64,000 bases of DNA from Gordionus sp. m RMFG-2023 (taxonomy: Eukaryota > Nematomorpha > Gordioida > Chordodea > Parachordodidae). The notes below the pieces were generated by a model that was not told the DNA's origin, did not search any database, and saw only the letters and a program-made list of their open reading frames with translations. The stretch lies in NCBI RefSeq assembly GCF_954871325.1, contig NC_088778.1, positions 7,721,743 to 7,785,742 on the forward strand, in the 5' to 3' direction. Below are positions 36,008 to 48,118 of the stretch, one piece after another. Each line of letters begins with the position of its first letter. Positions within the stretch are counted from its first letter, which is position 1. Position numbers and translations under genes: made by a program.

Positions 36008-36370
36008 GTTGTGATTAGAGATCTGCAAAGTTAGGGGGCTAGGGCCTAATTTTATTTAAAATAATTGGCTTCGGCCGGGTTCGGGCCTAATATTAAAAAA
36101 AAAAATTCTGGCCGGGTCGGGTGGGACCTTGAAATTTTTTTAAAATATATCTAAATTTATTAAGTATATAATTTTTTATGTAAAATAAAAATATTTAATT
36201 TTATTTATTGAAACTAAACATAACATATGTCTTTTATTTTGAGTAATTGTAAAAATTAATTTCTATATTTAAATATATATAGGCCGGGCCAGGTCGGTAA
36301 ATTTTTTTAAAAAAAATTTCGGGTCGGGCCGGGTTTGAAAAATTAGGCCCGATGGATCACTAGTTGTGAT
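36008..36370. mobile_element. hAT-type MITE, GGCCCGG family, copy 2
   Basis: The element is 36016-36362, starting TAGAGATCTGCAAAGTTAGG and ending GATGGATCACTA. The perfect 8-bp duplication GTTGTGAT lies at 36008-36015 and 36363-36370. It aligns with the copy at 22726-23044 over nearly all its length in the opposite orientation. The shared AT-rich core includes the segment around AACATAACATATGTCTTTTA. No coding capacity. Confidence 0.9.
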
Positions 36371-37130
36371 TTTTATAACATAGTTATAGCTAGATAGTTT
36401 ATATGTAGCACAAGCACTAAATTTATTTTAAATGTTCATAAATTTTTTTATTATATACATATTTTAGTATAATATTTTAATGAATCAATGGTTTTGCAAA
36501 TAATATATATTGAAATTCGATCAGTCAATAAGCAAACTTAGCCTCATTTAGTCTTCCCATTTTTACCCCTATAGATATGTCTTTTGCAGCTAGGGTGGTT
36601 TGATATATTATAATCGAATGGTTAGTTCCAATATTTCTATATGATAAATGGCGCCTTATCTCTATAAAATAATAATTAATAAAATTTTATATCGAGGAAA
36701 AATTATTTTTTATGGATATAAATATCGTAATATTTTAGACGTATGTGGTTGAAATTAAAGGGTACAGAAGTCCAAGGAAACCGAAAGAGGCCAATATTTT
36801 TTTAAAAATTTATAATCGTATACAATTTCTTAAAATCTATAGTACTGAGAAAAAATAATCTGAGCACTGAAGTTTACTTCTGAGCGTTTCAAATATATTT
36901 TTCTGAACGTTTCAGTTTTATACCTGACTAATTGGCACTTTTCTCGCCAATTAAGTTTATCTGAGCATCAAGTATTTATTCTGAGATTAGATAGGATCCT
37001 TTATTTATTACTTAAAATTGATTTTAAAAAAATGAAATAGGGCACATTTAATTTAAACAGTTTAAATCTAACAGATTAAAGGGAATCTATTATGATTTCA
37101 TAATATATCAAATAATTTACAAAATAGCAT
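36371..37130. other. AT-rich spacer
   Basis: I searched by eye for a signal-peptide exon upstream of the family relic at about 37.15 kb and found none. Confidence 0.4.
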
Positions 37131-37139
37131 TTTCTATGT

Positions 37140-37362
37140 ATAGGAATGATAATTTAAACGACACAATTAAAGCTGGAAATGATTTTAAAAAAGGTAAATC
37201 CTTTATCCAATTATGGATAATGAAAACGGCGAGATATATGTCTTTGATAGTAAAGATGCGGAAGAAAATATAAATAGCTATTGGAACGATCTCTATAATA
37301 AGTATAATTTTTATGAATTTAATATGATAAAAAATGGAGAGAAATCAAAATTACATTGATTT
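37140..37362 (+). pseudogene. broken acidic exon of a fourth family paralogue
   Basis: After an acceptor-like ATGTATAG at 37141, sequence resembling the start of paralogue 3's exon 2 (ATGATAAT ... AACGA) appears. Later, about 37255-37360, the frame reads ENINSYWNDLYNKYNFYEFN, clearly related to the NSFWDDLDD motif of paralogues 1 and 2. The two parts lie in different frames. I found no signal-peptide, cysteine or Thr-rich exon nearby. It looks like the remains of a dead fourth copy, or less likely an exon whose partners have diverged beyond recognition. Confidence 0.55.
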
Positions 37363-38667
37363 GGAATTTGTAAACAATTAAATATTCAATCGTATTAAAT
37401 GTTACAATTAATTTTTCTAATTTTATAATCTTCAATTATGCTATGGGTATCTGTAAAAATAAATTTTTACCCTAATTATTTATACTTTTATTTACCCGGT
37501 AAAAATAAAACCTTCTAATGTATTTTTGATCATTTAATAAATTTCGGTACATTTTTAAAATAAACATGTGATTTAATAAATTTTCTGTGATTTAAATTTT
37601 AATTTATTTTAATTTGTGGATTATTAACCAATTTAATGGATGTATAATGAGCATAAAAATGGCATTTTAAGCTTACATTCAAATATGCACCCGTTTAACC
37701 GAGTAATGGTTTTTACATCATATATCATGTTATTGTTAATAAAATTGGATCCATTAAAATATAAATTATATTTATTACCTATAAACTTAAAATTTTATAA
37801 TTATTGTTATATAAATTTGAGATTTTAGATAAAATAAGCAATAAAAAAAAAATTAAAACTCTCTAAGGTATGTAGGAAAGTGTATTGTGGTATAAGGCTA
37901 ATAAAATTATAATGATTTGTTATAATTTGTCTTTTTAAATATCCTTAAAATACGTTAAATTTAAATGAAAAATTTTAAGCCCAAGCCCTTAAATTTTTTT
38001 TACAAAAGCCCAAGATCGGCCCAGGCACGCAAGAAAATATAATATTAGTATCTGACCTGAGCTGGGTATGGGCCTGGGGGTATAGGCTGACTCGTCCCAT
38101 TCTCTGTTCCGAATGTTTTTTGCCCGTGGCCCGAGATTATTGATCTGATGTGTCTATTTATTTTACAATTGGTTTTGCATAGTTAATCATTTGAATTGCT
38201 AGGCTCCATTTTGTAAACTACTTATAACAAAAATATAAAAAACAAATGAATTTTATGATCCATCATATTCCAATTTTTTTAATATATTAATTGATACATT
38301 TTATTGTTTTTAAATTTTTATTCTAAGCCTGAGTTTACTATTTTTAGGTTTGTACTATTTTAAATAGGTATGTATTTTTAAATAGTATTTATTTACTACC
38401 CGATTCCCAGGTATCAGATAATAATATACAAAATGAATATAATTAGTTGATTTTGTTAGATGTTATAATATTTCAAGAGAGGCACTGGTTCCATATTTTG
38501 AATTTAGCTCAGTTTAGAGAATTACATGTATTTTATTCTGATTCAAAACACTTATGAGCTCTAAAAAAAATGCAATTTAAGGCAAAGATTCTTTGGAACG
38601 CGATTAAATTTGCCTTATATTATTATATAATATAAATTATTTATTATTGGTAAAATAAATAACAATT
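37363..38667. other. AT-rich spacer with GGCC-rich fragment
   Basis: At about 37975-38105 several AAGCCCAAGCCC and GGCCCAGGC motifs mark a decayed hAT-like MITE without clear ends. Otherwise AT-rich with no gene. The frame at 37640-37828 has no supporting features. Confidence 0.4.
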
Positions 38668-39175
38668 TAGTGCTGTAAAGTAACGTCAATGAAAGTAAAG
38701 TCGTTACTAACGGCGCTACGTTTTTAGAAGTAAAGAACGCCATAATAGTATGGGTGTAACGAGTAACGCGTTTCTATTTTTTTTTTGAGTAACGGTAACG
38801 TATTTTGAATTTTTTCTTAAAAATATAATAAAAAATATATTTTATTATATTTTTTTCGAAAATTTTATAAATAATTTAAGCAAAGCTTTTTCATTCAAAC
38901 CATCAAAGATCTTAATTTTTATTTAATTTATTACATATTATTGTTGAACTTTATAAAGTCAATAATGTAGTTTATTTTATAAGAATATATGTTAATAGTA
39001 TTTATTTCTTCAGATGAAGATTATTTATTATGCCCTGGCATCAGCATGAAACATTTTTTACAAAATGAAAATTCATAAATATTTAGTATTTTTTTTAAGT
39101 ACCGGATAACGTTTTTGAGTAGCGAGAATGTAAATTTTTTTTCACAAATGAAGTGTAACGAAAGTAACTGTCGTA
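38668..39175. mobile_element. GTAACG-rich MITE
   Basis: Left part: TAGTGCTGTAAAGTAACGTC with repeated GTAACG and CGTTAC motifs to about 38810. Right part: about 39100-39175 with CGGATAACG and GTAACGAAAGTAACTG. The two outer segments are roughly inverted repeats around an AT-rich core, the design of non-autonomous hAT elements. A target duplication is not evident, so the limits are approximate. Confidence 0.5.
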
Positions 39176-40777
39176 GTTTTATATATGAATTTATATTAAT
39201 TTTTGCATAATGCCAATCAACGAAAAAAAGGTTGATTGGATTATAATTAACATTAAAGAAAACGTGATATAAATAATGTTTTTATAGTATTCGTATAAAA
39301 TTGTAGATTATTATGATTTTTCTGATAAAAATTGATTATTAAAAAAATTATAGGATTTATTTTTTGAATATATTATTAAAAAATTATGGAATTTGTTCCG
39401 AATATATTATTATTGTAAAATTATTAGCTTTGTTTGAAGACATTTTGTATTAATAAAATATTATAATAAAAGTATCGTGTTGTTACAAAATAACTGTTCT
39501 GAAATTCCTAGAAGGGATTCTAGTTGAGTTAGTTGTCCTTAAATTGTAATTTGAGTGTAGGAAGGGATTTCAAGTAAGGGTATATATTTTTATTAGTTTT
39601 TGTAACATTTACAGAACTAATAAAACAAATATGGTGGATATTTAAAAAATAGTTTCAACTCTTTTGAGTCATTTACTCCGTATATTTTGATTTCTTCCAT
39701 ATGTCTTATATCTGCGCAAAGGATTTAGATATCAAAGTTAAAATATTTAATTAATTGGCTGTGTAAATTAGAAAAAATATTTGCATATATGAATGTGCAA
39801 TCATAGAAACATTCCAGTTACAGCAATCCTCGATTTCCAATTTAAAATTTTACAATTTATAACATTTCTATAACAATTTACAATATAAATAGTAAAATTA
39901 TCTATAAAATTAGGTTATTGTTAGAAGCAATTTCAATTGTCGAGGATTTATTTTTTTAAAAAAAAAGTAAAATTACAGTAATAAATATAATTTAAATTGT
40001 TTTAATCAATAGTTTTTACAATTATTTTTACAATTCTAAATTTTGTTGTTGATAATTCAGGAATTGAAATAAACCTATCAATTCTAAATACAACCCATAT
40101 ATATATAAATTTTGCCAGTTTTCTAAAATATATATTAACTTTGCCTCGGTATCTAACTACTATATAAAAAATAATTCCTTATAAAAATTATTGTATTTTC
40201 TTGATTATTCAACTCTAAAACCAAAATAATGGGGTATATAACTTATTTTTTATATTAATTATTAAACAAACTTATACTATCATCATCCAACTTTATCATT
40301 TATTTACATATACTAAAACAATGATCCAACACGCAAAAAAATATTCAATTTTAAAAAAACTAAAATAATTTTAATTAAAGTCACAATAAATGAATGTCTA
40401 CAATCGTATTTGGTGGTCTTCTTGTTTCTTTTCATGTCACTTTTATATATTCTCAAATATATAACATTAACCTTTCCACCCATCTCTCTAACCCTTAATA
40501 TATGACTCTAATTTTTTTACCCATCTCTCTAACCCTTAGCTAACTGTTCGCTATGATTGGCTTTAAAAAAGTGTGGGCTTCTCGGAAATCGAACCATTAA
40601 TTCTTCGTTTCACTTGATATCATTCATATCTCTCAACCCACTGCAAAGATAATTTTATTTTAAATTCATCAAATGACCAATAATTTTCATTAAAACGAGT
40701 TTTCCTTTCCTAGTCTCTAACAGTAAATAACTTTAAGGAAAATTATCCATTATGTTATTCTACAATTATTGCTGCAA
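39176..40777. other. AT-rich spacer
   Basis: No gene. A short direct repeat, ACCCATCTCTCTAACCCTTA, occurs twice within 60 bp near 40478-40540. Confidence 0.4.
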
Positions 40778-40992
40778 TGACATTGTTAAACAGATTAATT
40801 TAGCCGATTTTTAAAAACGGCTAACTTAATATTTTTAGCCAGAAAAAACTTGCCTGAACCTCGAGATTTTGCTAATAGATGTTTGTAACATCTATGAGAA
40901 AAATCTTCAGGTTTGCTTAATATTTTTGTAGATAAAATATTGAGTTAGCCATTTTTAAATTCGGCTCAAAATGAGCCTTTTAACCAACACTA
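40778..40992. mobile_element. palindromic hAT-type MITE, TAGTGTTG family
   Basis: This 215-bp copy has long inverted arms. The left has TTAGCCGATTTTTAAAAACG and the right has ATTTTTAAATTCGGCTCAAA, with the shared GCCTGAACCTCGAGATTTTG interior. Both outer ends are eroded (TGACATTGTTAAAC; TTAACCAACACTA) and no target duplication remains, so it is an older copy. Confidence 0.7.
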
Positions 40993-41073
40993 CAAAATAG
41001 AAACGATCATACTCTAGGAAATTATATTTATTATATTTTTAAGAACACAATATAAAATAACATTTAATATAGA

Positions 41074-41766
41074 GATGTTCAAAAGTAGGCCCGGGCCTAA
41101 TGTTGTTAAACGGCTCGATTTGAGTCGATTTTTAAATACGGCTAGCTAAATATTTTATTAGAAAAATATTATGGAGAGCCTGAAAATTTTGGTCATAGAT
41201 GGCACAAATGTCTGGGCATCTATTAATCTCAAGCTTAGAATCAGCTCCACTCGAGCTGTTTAACAACAGTCGGGCCTGTTTTTCAATCCGATCCGGGTAG
41301 GGCTAAAATTTTTATTGACTTAATTTTGTGAAATAAAATAAATTCTATTCCAATTTTTTACAAGAAACAAAGAGCTAATATTTATTATTTGTTACTAGGC
41401 GATATATTTCTTTCAATTTGTGAATAAAAATTTAAATTAAATTATAAATTATACAGCTAGGCATAAAAATAAAATAATATTATGAAATATATATATTTAT
41501 ATAATTTTTTAGATCACCTAAATAACGAGATGTATATATGTATTCCTCATTTAGATAAGAGTAAATTTGATTACAATTTCGGAAATATATTTGACGATAA
41601 AATCAAGAACTTGATGTTCATTAAAACATACCGGGTGAGAAAATAATTTTTTGGGACGGGCTTTCCGGGACAAATAAAAAAATATTCGTTCGGGATTGAG
41701 ACGGGTCGGATAAATATTTTAAATTTAAATTTCGGGCAGGGCTTGAGAAATTGGGCACATGACTAA
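41074..41766. mobile_element. GGCC-type MITE carrying a nested palindromic MITE
   Basis: The outer segment begins near AGAGATGTTCAAAAGTAGGC and ends near GGGCACATGACTA, with GGGCC motifs at both ends. At 41098-41268 a member of the TAGTGTTG palindrome family (TAATGTTGTTAAACGGCTCG ... TTTAACAACA) interrupts the left end. It is flanked by CCCGGGCC and GTCGGGCC, a partly decayed duplication. The order of insertion is therefore outer element first, palindrome second. The outer ends are approximate. Confidence 0.6.
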
Positions 41767-42068
41767 TCAAGAACAATACTAAAATAAAATACCTTTAAAA
41801 GAGTAAAAATAAAAATAAGACTATATTCCTAAAAATATAAAAAACAAGGCATTGTGAATTGTTAAAACAGTGTTGACTTAACTTGCATATCTCAATTATT
41901 TTAAAGAAGTTTCAAAAATAAAATATATAATATATAAAAATATAAAATAATTATTCATTTTTGTGTTATAATATATTGCGATTCTAATAAAAATGAGAAA
42001 ATTAACAATCGTCCCTCGATCAATAAATACAGTTTGTTATAATTTAAATTTAAAACAGAGAAAAAAAA
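41767..42068. other. spacer downstream of paralogue 3
   Basis: AT-rich 3' flank of the minus-strand family gene. No element is recognised. Confidence 0.4.
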
Positions 42069-44982
42069 TTAATAACAAATTTTCTTATGCCACTTATGCT
42101 TGTACTTGCATGAACTAGTAGTATTGGAAATAGTTGTAGTAGTAGTTGTAGTATTTGTTGTAGTGGTTATGGTGGTAGGCAAAGTAGGAGTGGTAGGCGT
42201 AGTAGGCGTAGTAGGTGTGGTATGCGTAGTAGGCGTTGTAGACGTAGTAGGTGTGGTATGCGTAGTAGGCGTGGTAGGCGTGGTAGGCGTAGTAGGTGTG
42301 GTATGCGTAGTAGGCGTGGTAGGCGTAGTAGGCGTGATAGGTTTAGTAGGCGTGGTAGACATGGTGATTTTAGTTAAAGTTCTAAAGGTCGTAGTCGTAA
42401 AAATTTTGTGTATGTAACAGCGACATTTGAATTTGTTATTTATTTTTCGGCAACACTGAACTCCTTGATGAAAAATTTTACCAGGTCCACATTTAAAAAT
42501 CGGTCTCCAGGGCTTAAAGCAATCTACAAATTTTCTGTTTTATACAATGGATTATTATGCAATATATATAATTCCACATAGAACGCTTAAATATTTCAAC
42601 ATTTTATGCCCAAAACAATGCAGCATTTTTGGTGCGCTTTAATATTGATTTTGATATATATATATATTTTAAATATGATAAATATATTATTTCCAAGTAT
42701 AATTAAATAAAATATTTGTTTTATCTTAAACAAAAATTTTGTATCATATAAGAAACATATCTCCAAAGGCGCAGCCTGGATTCTCGTAAGAGACGGGGGG
42801 GGACAACTTTTATGCGGCTTTTCTACCAATTGATTTTATTTAATGGCGCCAATTTATTGCAAGTATTTGGCCGGGTCCTTTTAAGAAATTAATAATTTAA
42901 ACTTCTTTATAATTGACTTTTACATATTTAATTATTATTTTTATTGTCACATAATATTTATGAGAGACAAGATGTGGGGAAAGTGTAGGAGGATAGAAAA
43001 AATCTAAGATTGATGATAATCACGAAAAGAGACAAATTCTAGAAGGAAATAAAATGTCCCCCCGCTCTTCCTCCCTTTAGTTAGAAGTAAAGACCTAACA
43101 CATCATAATTATAGTTAAAAAATAATTGGTTGTATTTCGACATAGTTTCTATATAATAGCATACAGAATGTTTGGCTAAAGCCCTAACTCCTAAAAATTC
43201 TATCACCATCCCTATCTTTCTCCACCCTTAAAGATCTGAGGCTATTTCTATCCTCTCACCCATATCCTGACTGTGTAGACACCAATAGTTACCTATTTTT
43301 TCTAATAAATTTAAAAATTATTTGAAAGAAATGTATAACCGAAAAAAGATTATCTATGACATAATTAGAAATATATATAAATTAGAAATATTATAATTCT
43401 TAAAAAAAATATAAATATAATTTAGAAAAATTATAATTTATACTTAAATCTCCTTTATAATTTAAATCGAAATGAAGTAGTATATACTAAAATGGATAAT
43501 ATTTCGGTCAAAGTTTTTTCTTAAACTAATTTTTAATTGATCTATTTATGTATATGTTGATATAGGTCTATGATATAATTATATAATAATTATTAGCTTA
43601 TTGCAAATTATTTTCTCATTACCGACATCCTGGTAGACCCCTAAATCTTTTTCCTCTCCTATAACATATCCTGTAGGTATCATATGTGCATTTGATATCT
43701 TTCCTCCTATTGCTACCTCTTTCCTATAATAAACATTAATATATATATTTTATTATTATTTTAGTTTTAGATGCATTTAAAATGTCTACATTAAGACAAA
43801 TATTCAAGAAAGAGCAAGAAACTATATTATACAATTATCTAATAAATGCATCTAAAATATTTATGGGTCTTTGTTCCGTGTAAATGCTTTTTTTTTTGGA
43901 ACATGTTGCAATTTTGATCCATTCTTTATTTGTTTAAATTGTCAATAAATTTCACTAATTTTTACTAATTTCCCTTTATACCTCATTTTTCTTAAAGAAA
44001 TATTTAGCAACTCAAATGAGCCTCATGGGAAAGCTCATACTTCTATGGGGAGAGCTCATTTTCTTTCAAATTCTTTTTTCGGAAAAATTATTAATGTTAA
44101 AAAAGTATAATTTTTTAAAAAATTATTTTTATGTGTAGCATAAAAGTATATATGGAATAAATTGAGATTATTTATTCAATATTATTAAGTAGTTTTAAAT
44201 TTATTGAAGTTTGCCGTTTAGAGCTCACATGCACCCCGGTCTCCCCCACTGAATTGATTTATCGAAAAAAATGCATTTTGCACAAAAGTGGACATACACT
44301 ATAAAACTCGGCCAATGACCAGAATACATTTCCGACATTTACCGAATTTTCATAATTGGATTTAATATTCCAACTTGTAAATAAAAAATTTTTAAATTTT
44401 TAAAAAAATGAACATTTAATTAACTTTTCTATCCCACCAATTATTTTCCCATTCCTCTCCATCAGAATTATATGAATTATCGAGGTCGTCTAAAATGCTA
44501 TCCTCATCAACATCGTCTGGGTCTTTGTAATCAAATCCACGAGAATTATCCCATCTCTTTCCCTCTCCTTCTTCGTCATAATCGTCCAAAGGATTATAAT
44601 CTTGTCCAAATTCTTTGCCGCGATATAAATAATCCTGCCCACTTTCTTCGCCGTTATAAAGTTCTCTGTCGCGATCAAAATGAGCTTCCCAGGGTTTTGC
44701 ACCGCGATCAAAATAATTCTGACCAGGTTCTTTGCGGGAATCAAAATATTCCAGCCGAAATTCTTTGCCGTGATCGTTCTTATTATCATCTTCAATTTAT
44801 TAAAAAAATAAAAGAGTGTTGGTACGTTTAGTTTACTGTTACAATAATTTTTTGATATTTAAAAAGAGCAATGGGAGTAGATGGTAAAAAGAAAAAGATG
44901 AAACAAAAATGATAACACATAAATTACCTGCAATCATATATCTAATTATGACTAAAGTTAAGAATAATAAACGAATCATCAT
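42069..44982 (-). CDS. secreted CBM14-like protein with long acidic exon and Thr-Pro tail, paralogue 3
   Basis: Minus-strand exons, in order of translation, are 44982-44928, 44789-44425, 43723-43623 and 42534-42069, giving 328 residues; phases 1, 0, 2 as in paralogues 1 and 2. Residues 1-18 are a signal peptide (MMIRLLFLTLVIIRYMIA). Residues 19-140 form a longer, highly charged region with imperfect repeats around YFDRG, HFDRD and YLYRGKE, then DPDDVDED and DDLDN. Cysteines at 152, 160, 173, 179, 189, 202, 211 and 213 keep the family spacing, with one additional cysteine at 201. The tail is a TTPTTP/TTHTTP repeat ending in a basic segment with two cysteines (CKYKHKWHKKIC). Intron 3 is 1088 bp against 57-59 bp in the paralogues and holds MITE-like sequence. 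Likely a structural extracellular glycan- or chitin-associated protein. Confidence 0.83.
42171..42362 (-). repeat. 9-bp coding repeat for the Thr-Pro tail
   Basis: Near-identical 9-bp steps (plus strand GTAGGCGTG / GTAGGCGTA, with GTATGCGTA variants) run for about 190 bp. On the minus strand they encode TPT and THT triplets. The order of variants repeats at about 45-54 bp, showing higher-order duplication. Confidence 0.85.
42765..43080. mobile_element. G-run MITE-like insertion in paralogue 3 intron 3
   Basis: Left part: AAAGGCGCAGCCTGGATTCT then a GACGGGGGGGG run. Right part: AAATGTCCCCCCGCTCTTCC. The GCGCAGCCTGGAT plus G-run start is a typical terminal motif of hAT-like elements, and the right part is roughly its inverse. 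Exact ends and duplication were not found. The corresponding intron is under 60 bp in both paralogues, so most of its length was gained here. Confidence 0.45.
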
Positions 44983-45896
44983 ATGGTATATTAAGTTTGA
45001 TACAATGAAAATTTTATAAAATAGTATACTTTATATATATATATATATATTATATAGCTTGGTATATACCTAATAATTTAATTTGGCTTAGTATAGAATA
45101 CAAAAAAAAATTTATAATCAATTTTAAACGCAAAATATTGAAATATTTACCTGTACCCTGGCCAAAATGTTAAATTTATGAATTGCAAACAGGATATAAT
45201 TTTAATAAAAAAAATTTAAACATATCAATAAAGATTTATATTTGTTTTTTTATAAAATATATTATTTTTTAAATTTATAAATTTAATTAATGAAGGACCG
45301 GCCTGGTCTGGACAAGATAAAAATGGGCAGGGCTAGATAAGCCAAATTAAAATCGATATTTAGTCCGAAGCTTTTACAATTTGTCTCCTCTTTCCAGTTT
45401 TTGCAACTTCCGTTTTTTCGGTCCGAATCTTTAAAAAAAAAATCTAAATGCTAAATATTTTATGAAATATTTATTTATGAAATTTCTAGTATTCTTTTAT
45501 ATTAATTATAAATGTTTTGCAATTATATTAATAAAAATAGGTTTAATTTAATACTATTATTATTTGTTTTAAGTAAAAATTATCGACACTTAGCAAGTAG
45601 AAAATGAGAAGAAAGAAAAAGGACATTCAAAATTTTATATTTATTCTGGAATGATCCAGAGGGGACGGGACACCTTGAGTACAGGGAAATTATGTTAAGT
45701 TAAAATTTCATATCGAAATGCTTGAAATTAATAGGATAGATGTTCCAAAAATGATGAAATACTTTTCCAATAAAATGTTTTAACGCGCTTAAAAAAATGA
45801 TTTAAAGTTGAAAAAATTAATTACACATTCCCGGGAAAAAACATACAAACGCTAAATTTGGTGGCAATTCTAAAAATTTATATCTATATTTTCTTA
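44983..45896. other. upstream region of paralogue 3
   Basis: AT-rich. At about 45035-45050 there is a TA microsatellite. Around 45295-45350 a GGCCTGG/GGGCAGGG fragment looks like a decayed hAT terminus. No promoter element is assigned. Confidence 0.4.
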
Positions 45897-47794
45897 CATA
45901 TTATCAGAGACCTGCAGGCCCGGCCCTAAACCCGGCCCGGGCCAGGCCGTATTTTAAATTTTTTAAATATACCCGGGCCGGGCCTAAAAATTTTTTTTAA
46001 ACATATCCGGGCCGGGCCTAAAAATTTTTTTTTAAAATATAGGGCCGGGCCTAAGATTGTCAAACCCGGGCCGGGCCTAAGATTGTCAAACCCGGGCCGG
46101 GCCGGGCCTTAATATTTTTTATAAAAATTTTTACATTATGAGTTAATGGTTATAAGATTATATTATATTATAGTTATGATTAATATAATATTGGGTGATG
46201 GTTAACACTACCTAACACCCACAGATCGATCTAATTATTAATTTCCTGCAAATTTATTCAAAGTATTAATATATTTTTTTACAATTCATATCTAAATTTT
46301 TACAACATATTTTACCAAAACAATCAAATAAAGGAATATCTTAAATAAGCCCCAATACTCAAGTATTATTAATATATTTTTTTATAATTCATATCTAAAT
46401 TTTTAGAATATATTTTACCAAAACAATCAAATAAAGGAATATCACTTCTTGAAGTTTGTAATACCTTTCAAAGCAAAAAAGGAGAAATAAAATTGATTTT
46501 ACTTAATATAAAGCATTTTTTAATTGAAAAATTTGTTTTACACAAGTATCATTTTATTTCTCTTTTTCTCTGTCCCAAATTCAAGCAATTACGTATGTTG
46601 TCAGGAACAGATCGCAAGATGACCGAAAACTATATAAAAGATTATATTAAATTACAAGAGGCTCAGGAAGTAAATGAAATACCATCGACCAGTCAAATTA
46701 GGATTGTTGTTAACAAACTGAATCGTTTTATGACAAATGGGGCGATGGTAATTCTGGTAATATGTCAATACCCGATGATGAATATTATAATTACATAAAT
46801 AAAAAAATAGATGAAATATTTAAGGTGGATAATTTGTTAGAGTGGTGGGCGGCTCATCAAAGAGAATTTCCACTTTTAGCAAAATTGGCAAAACGGGTAT
46901 TGGCAATTCCTGCTTCAAGTGCAAGCTGTGAGCGGAATTTTTCCATTACTGGGAGAATTCTTGAAGAAAGAAGAAGTAATCTTCAACCTGAAAAGGTAGA
47001 TATGCTTCTCTTTCTTCATGATAATTTGTGAATTTTTAATATCTTTCTTGAGTATAGGGTTTCGTCAATCATGCTGGTTTTTTACTTTGCAAACTGTCAA
47101 ATATTTATTGCATTTTTTATATTTACCTTGAGTCATGAAAGTTTTTAATCCAACATTTTTCATTATTTTTTTTTACAATATTATATAATACAATTATCTT
47201 CTTTTGTTAAAAATTTATATTATAAAATAAATTATATTAATAAATACTATTTATTATACATGCATTTTTTTAAATAGCGATTTATTTTTATTTTATAAAT
47301 AGTAAATTAAATACAATATATTATATCAAAATATTTTCCATTTTTATAAAATAAATATTAGTTTTATTTTTTTTAAATGCAATATAAAATATAGTATATG
47401 CTCAAAATATTATTACCATTTTTATGAATATTAGTTTTATTTTTATAAATGCAATATAAAATATAATATATGCTCAAAATATCCATTTTTATAAATAACA
47501 GTTATAATTTTTATAAATTCAATATAATATTCTCAAAATAATAGCTTTTTACATGTATTTTTTAAATAATAAGCGATAATACTCGCTGAAAAATATGGTA
47601 AAATACCTCATGGGTGAATTTTTGTATATACCAGGTCGAATATAATTTTAAAAAATATCCGGGCCGGGCCTTAAATTTTTAAATCCGGACCGGGCCGTAA
47701 AAATTTTTTTTAAAAAATATCCGGGCCGGGCCTAAAAAATTTAAAATTGGGCCAGGCCGTGCAAATGGTACCTCTGCAGGTCTCTGCATATTAT
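45897..47794 (+). mobile_element. hAT transposon with degenerate transposase and GGGCCGGGCC subterminal arrays
   Basis: The element is 45905-47786 (1882 bp). The ends are CAGAGACCTGCAG and, inverted, the same 13 bp. The perfect 8-bp duplication CATATTAT lies at 45897-45904 and 47787-47794. CCGGGCCGGGCC motifs repeat five or more times at the left and three or more at the right. Transposase pieces lie on the + strand. At 46493-46760 one reads FISLFLCPKFKQLRMLS. At 46762-47031 the C-terminal dimerisation domain includes WWAAHQREFPLLAKLAKR and SSASCERNFSITG. The two pieces are in different frames and the N-terminal part is missing, so the copy is non-autonomous. Confidence 0.92.
46264..46443. 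repeat. 100-bp tandem duplication inside the hAT element
   Basis: The segment around ACAATTCATATCTAAATTTT and CCAAAACAATCAAATAAAGG occurs twice, about 100 bp apart, with few differences. It lies just upstream of the transposase remnant, so it arose within the element. Confidence 0.8.
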
Positions 47795-48118
47795 ATTTAA
47801 AAAATTTGAATTAGTTTTAAGCGAATTTGATGGGGATTCCAAAGATGTAAAGATATCAATATTAATTTATTAAATAAACTTGTTCATTTTCTTGCTTATA
47901 ATGATTGCTTGCTTAAAATACTATAAGTTTTTATAAACAAAATTATTTTCTATAATGAATAAAAAAAACTTATCAAAAACAACCTATCCTAAAACGGGCT
48001 TACATTTCTCAATACGAGTAATTGTCCAAATACCTTTATCAATATCCCTCCCCCCTTCCCCACCCTATCCTAATGACTATTGCCACTTTACAAACTTCCT
48101 TCTTCAATTTTAATGCCT
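47795..48118. other. AT-rich spacer
   Basis: No gene or element end recognised. Confidence 0.35.

Noticed and set aside
42100-42417. Plus-strand frame of Val-Gly repeats
   Set aside because: It is the antisense of the Thr-Pro tail of paralogue 3, whose cysteine exon and splice sites are on the minus strand.
44472-44831. Plus-strand frame of 119 codons
   Set aside because: It is the shadow of paralogue 3's acidic exon 2 on the minus strand, which carries the conserved DDLDN block and joins in phase to its neighbours.
45960-46110. GC-rich repeats as a regulatory CpG island
   Set aside because: They sit just inside the terminal repeat of a hAT element and recur at its other end, so they are transposon subterminal arrays.
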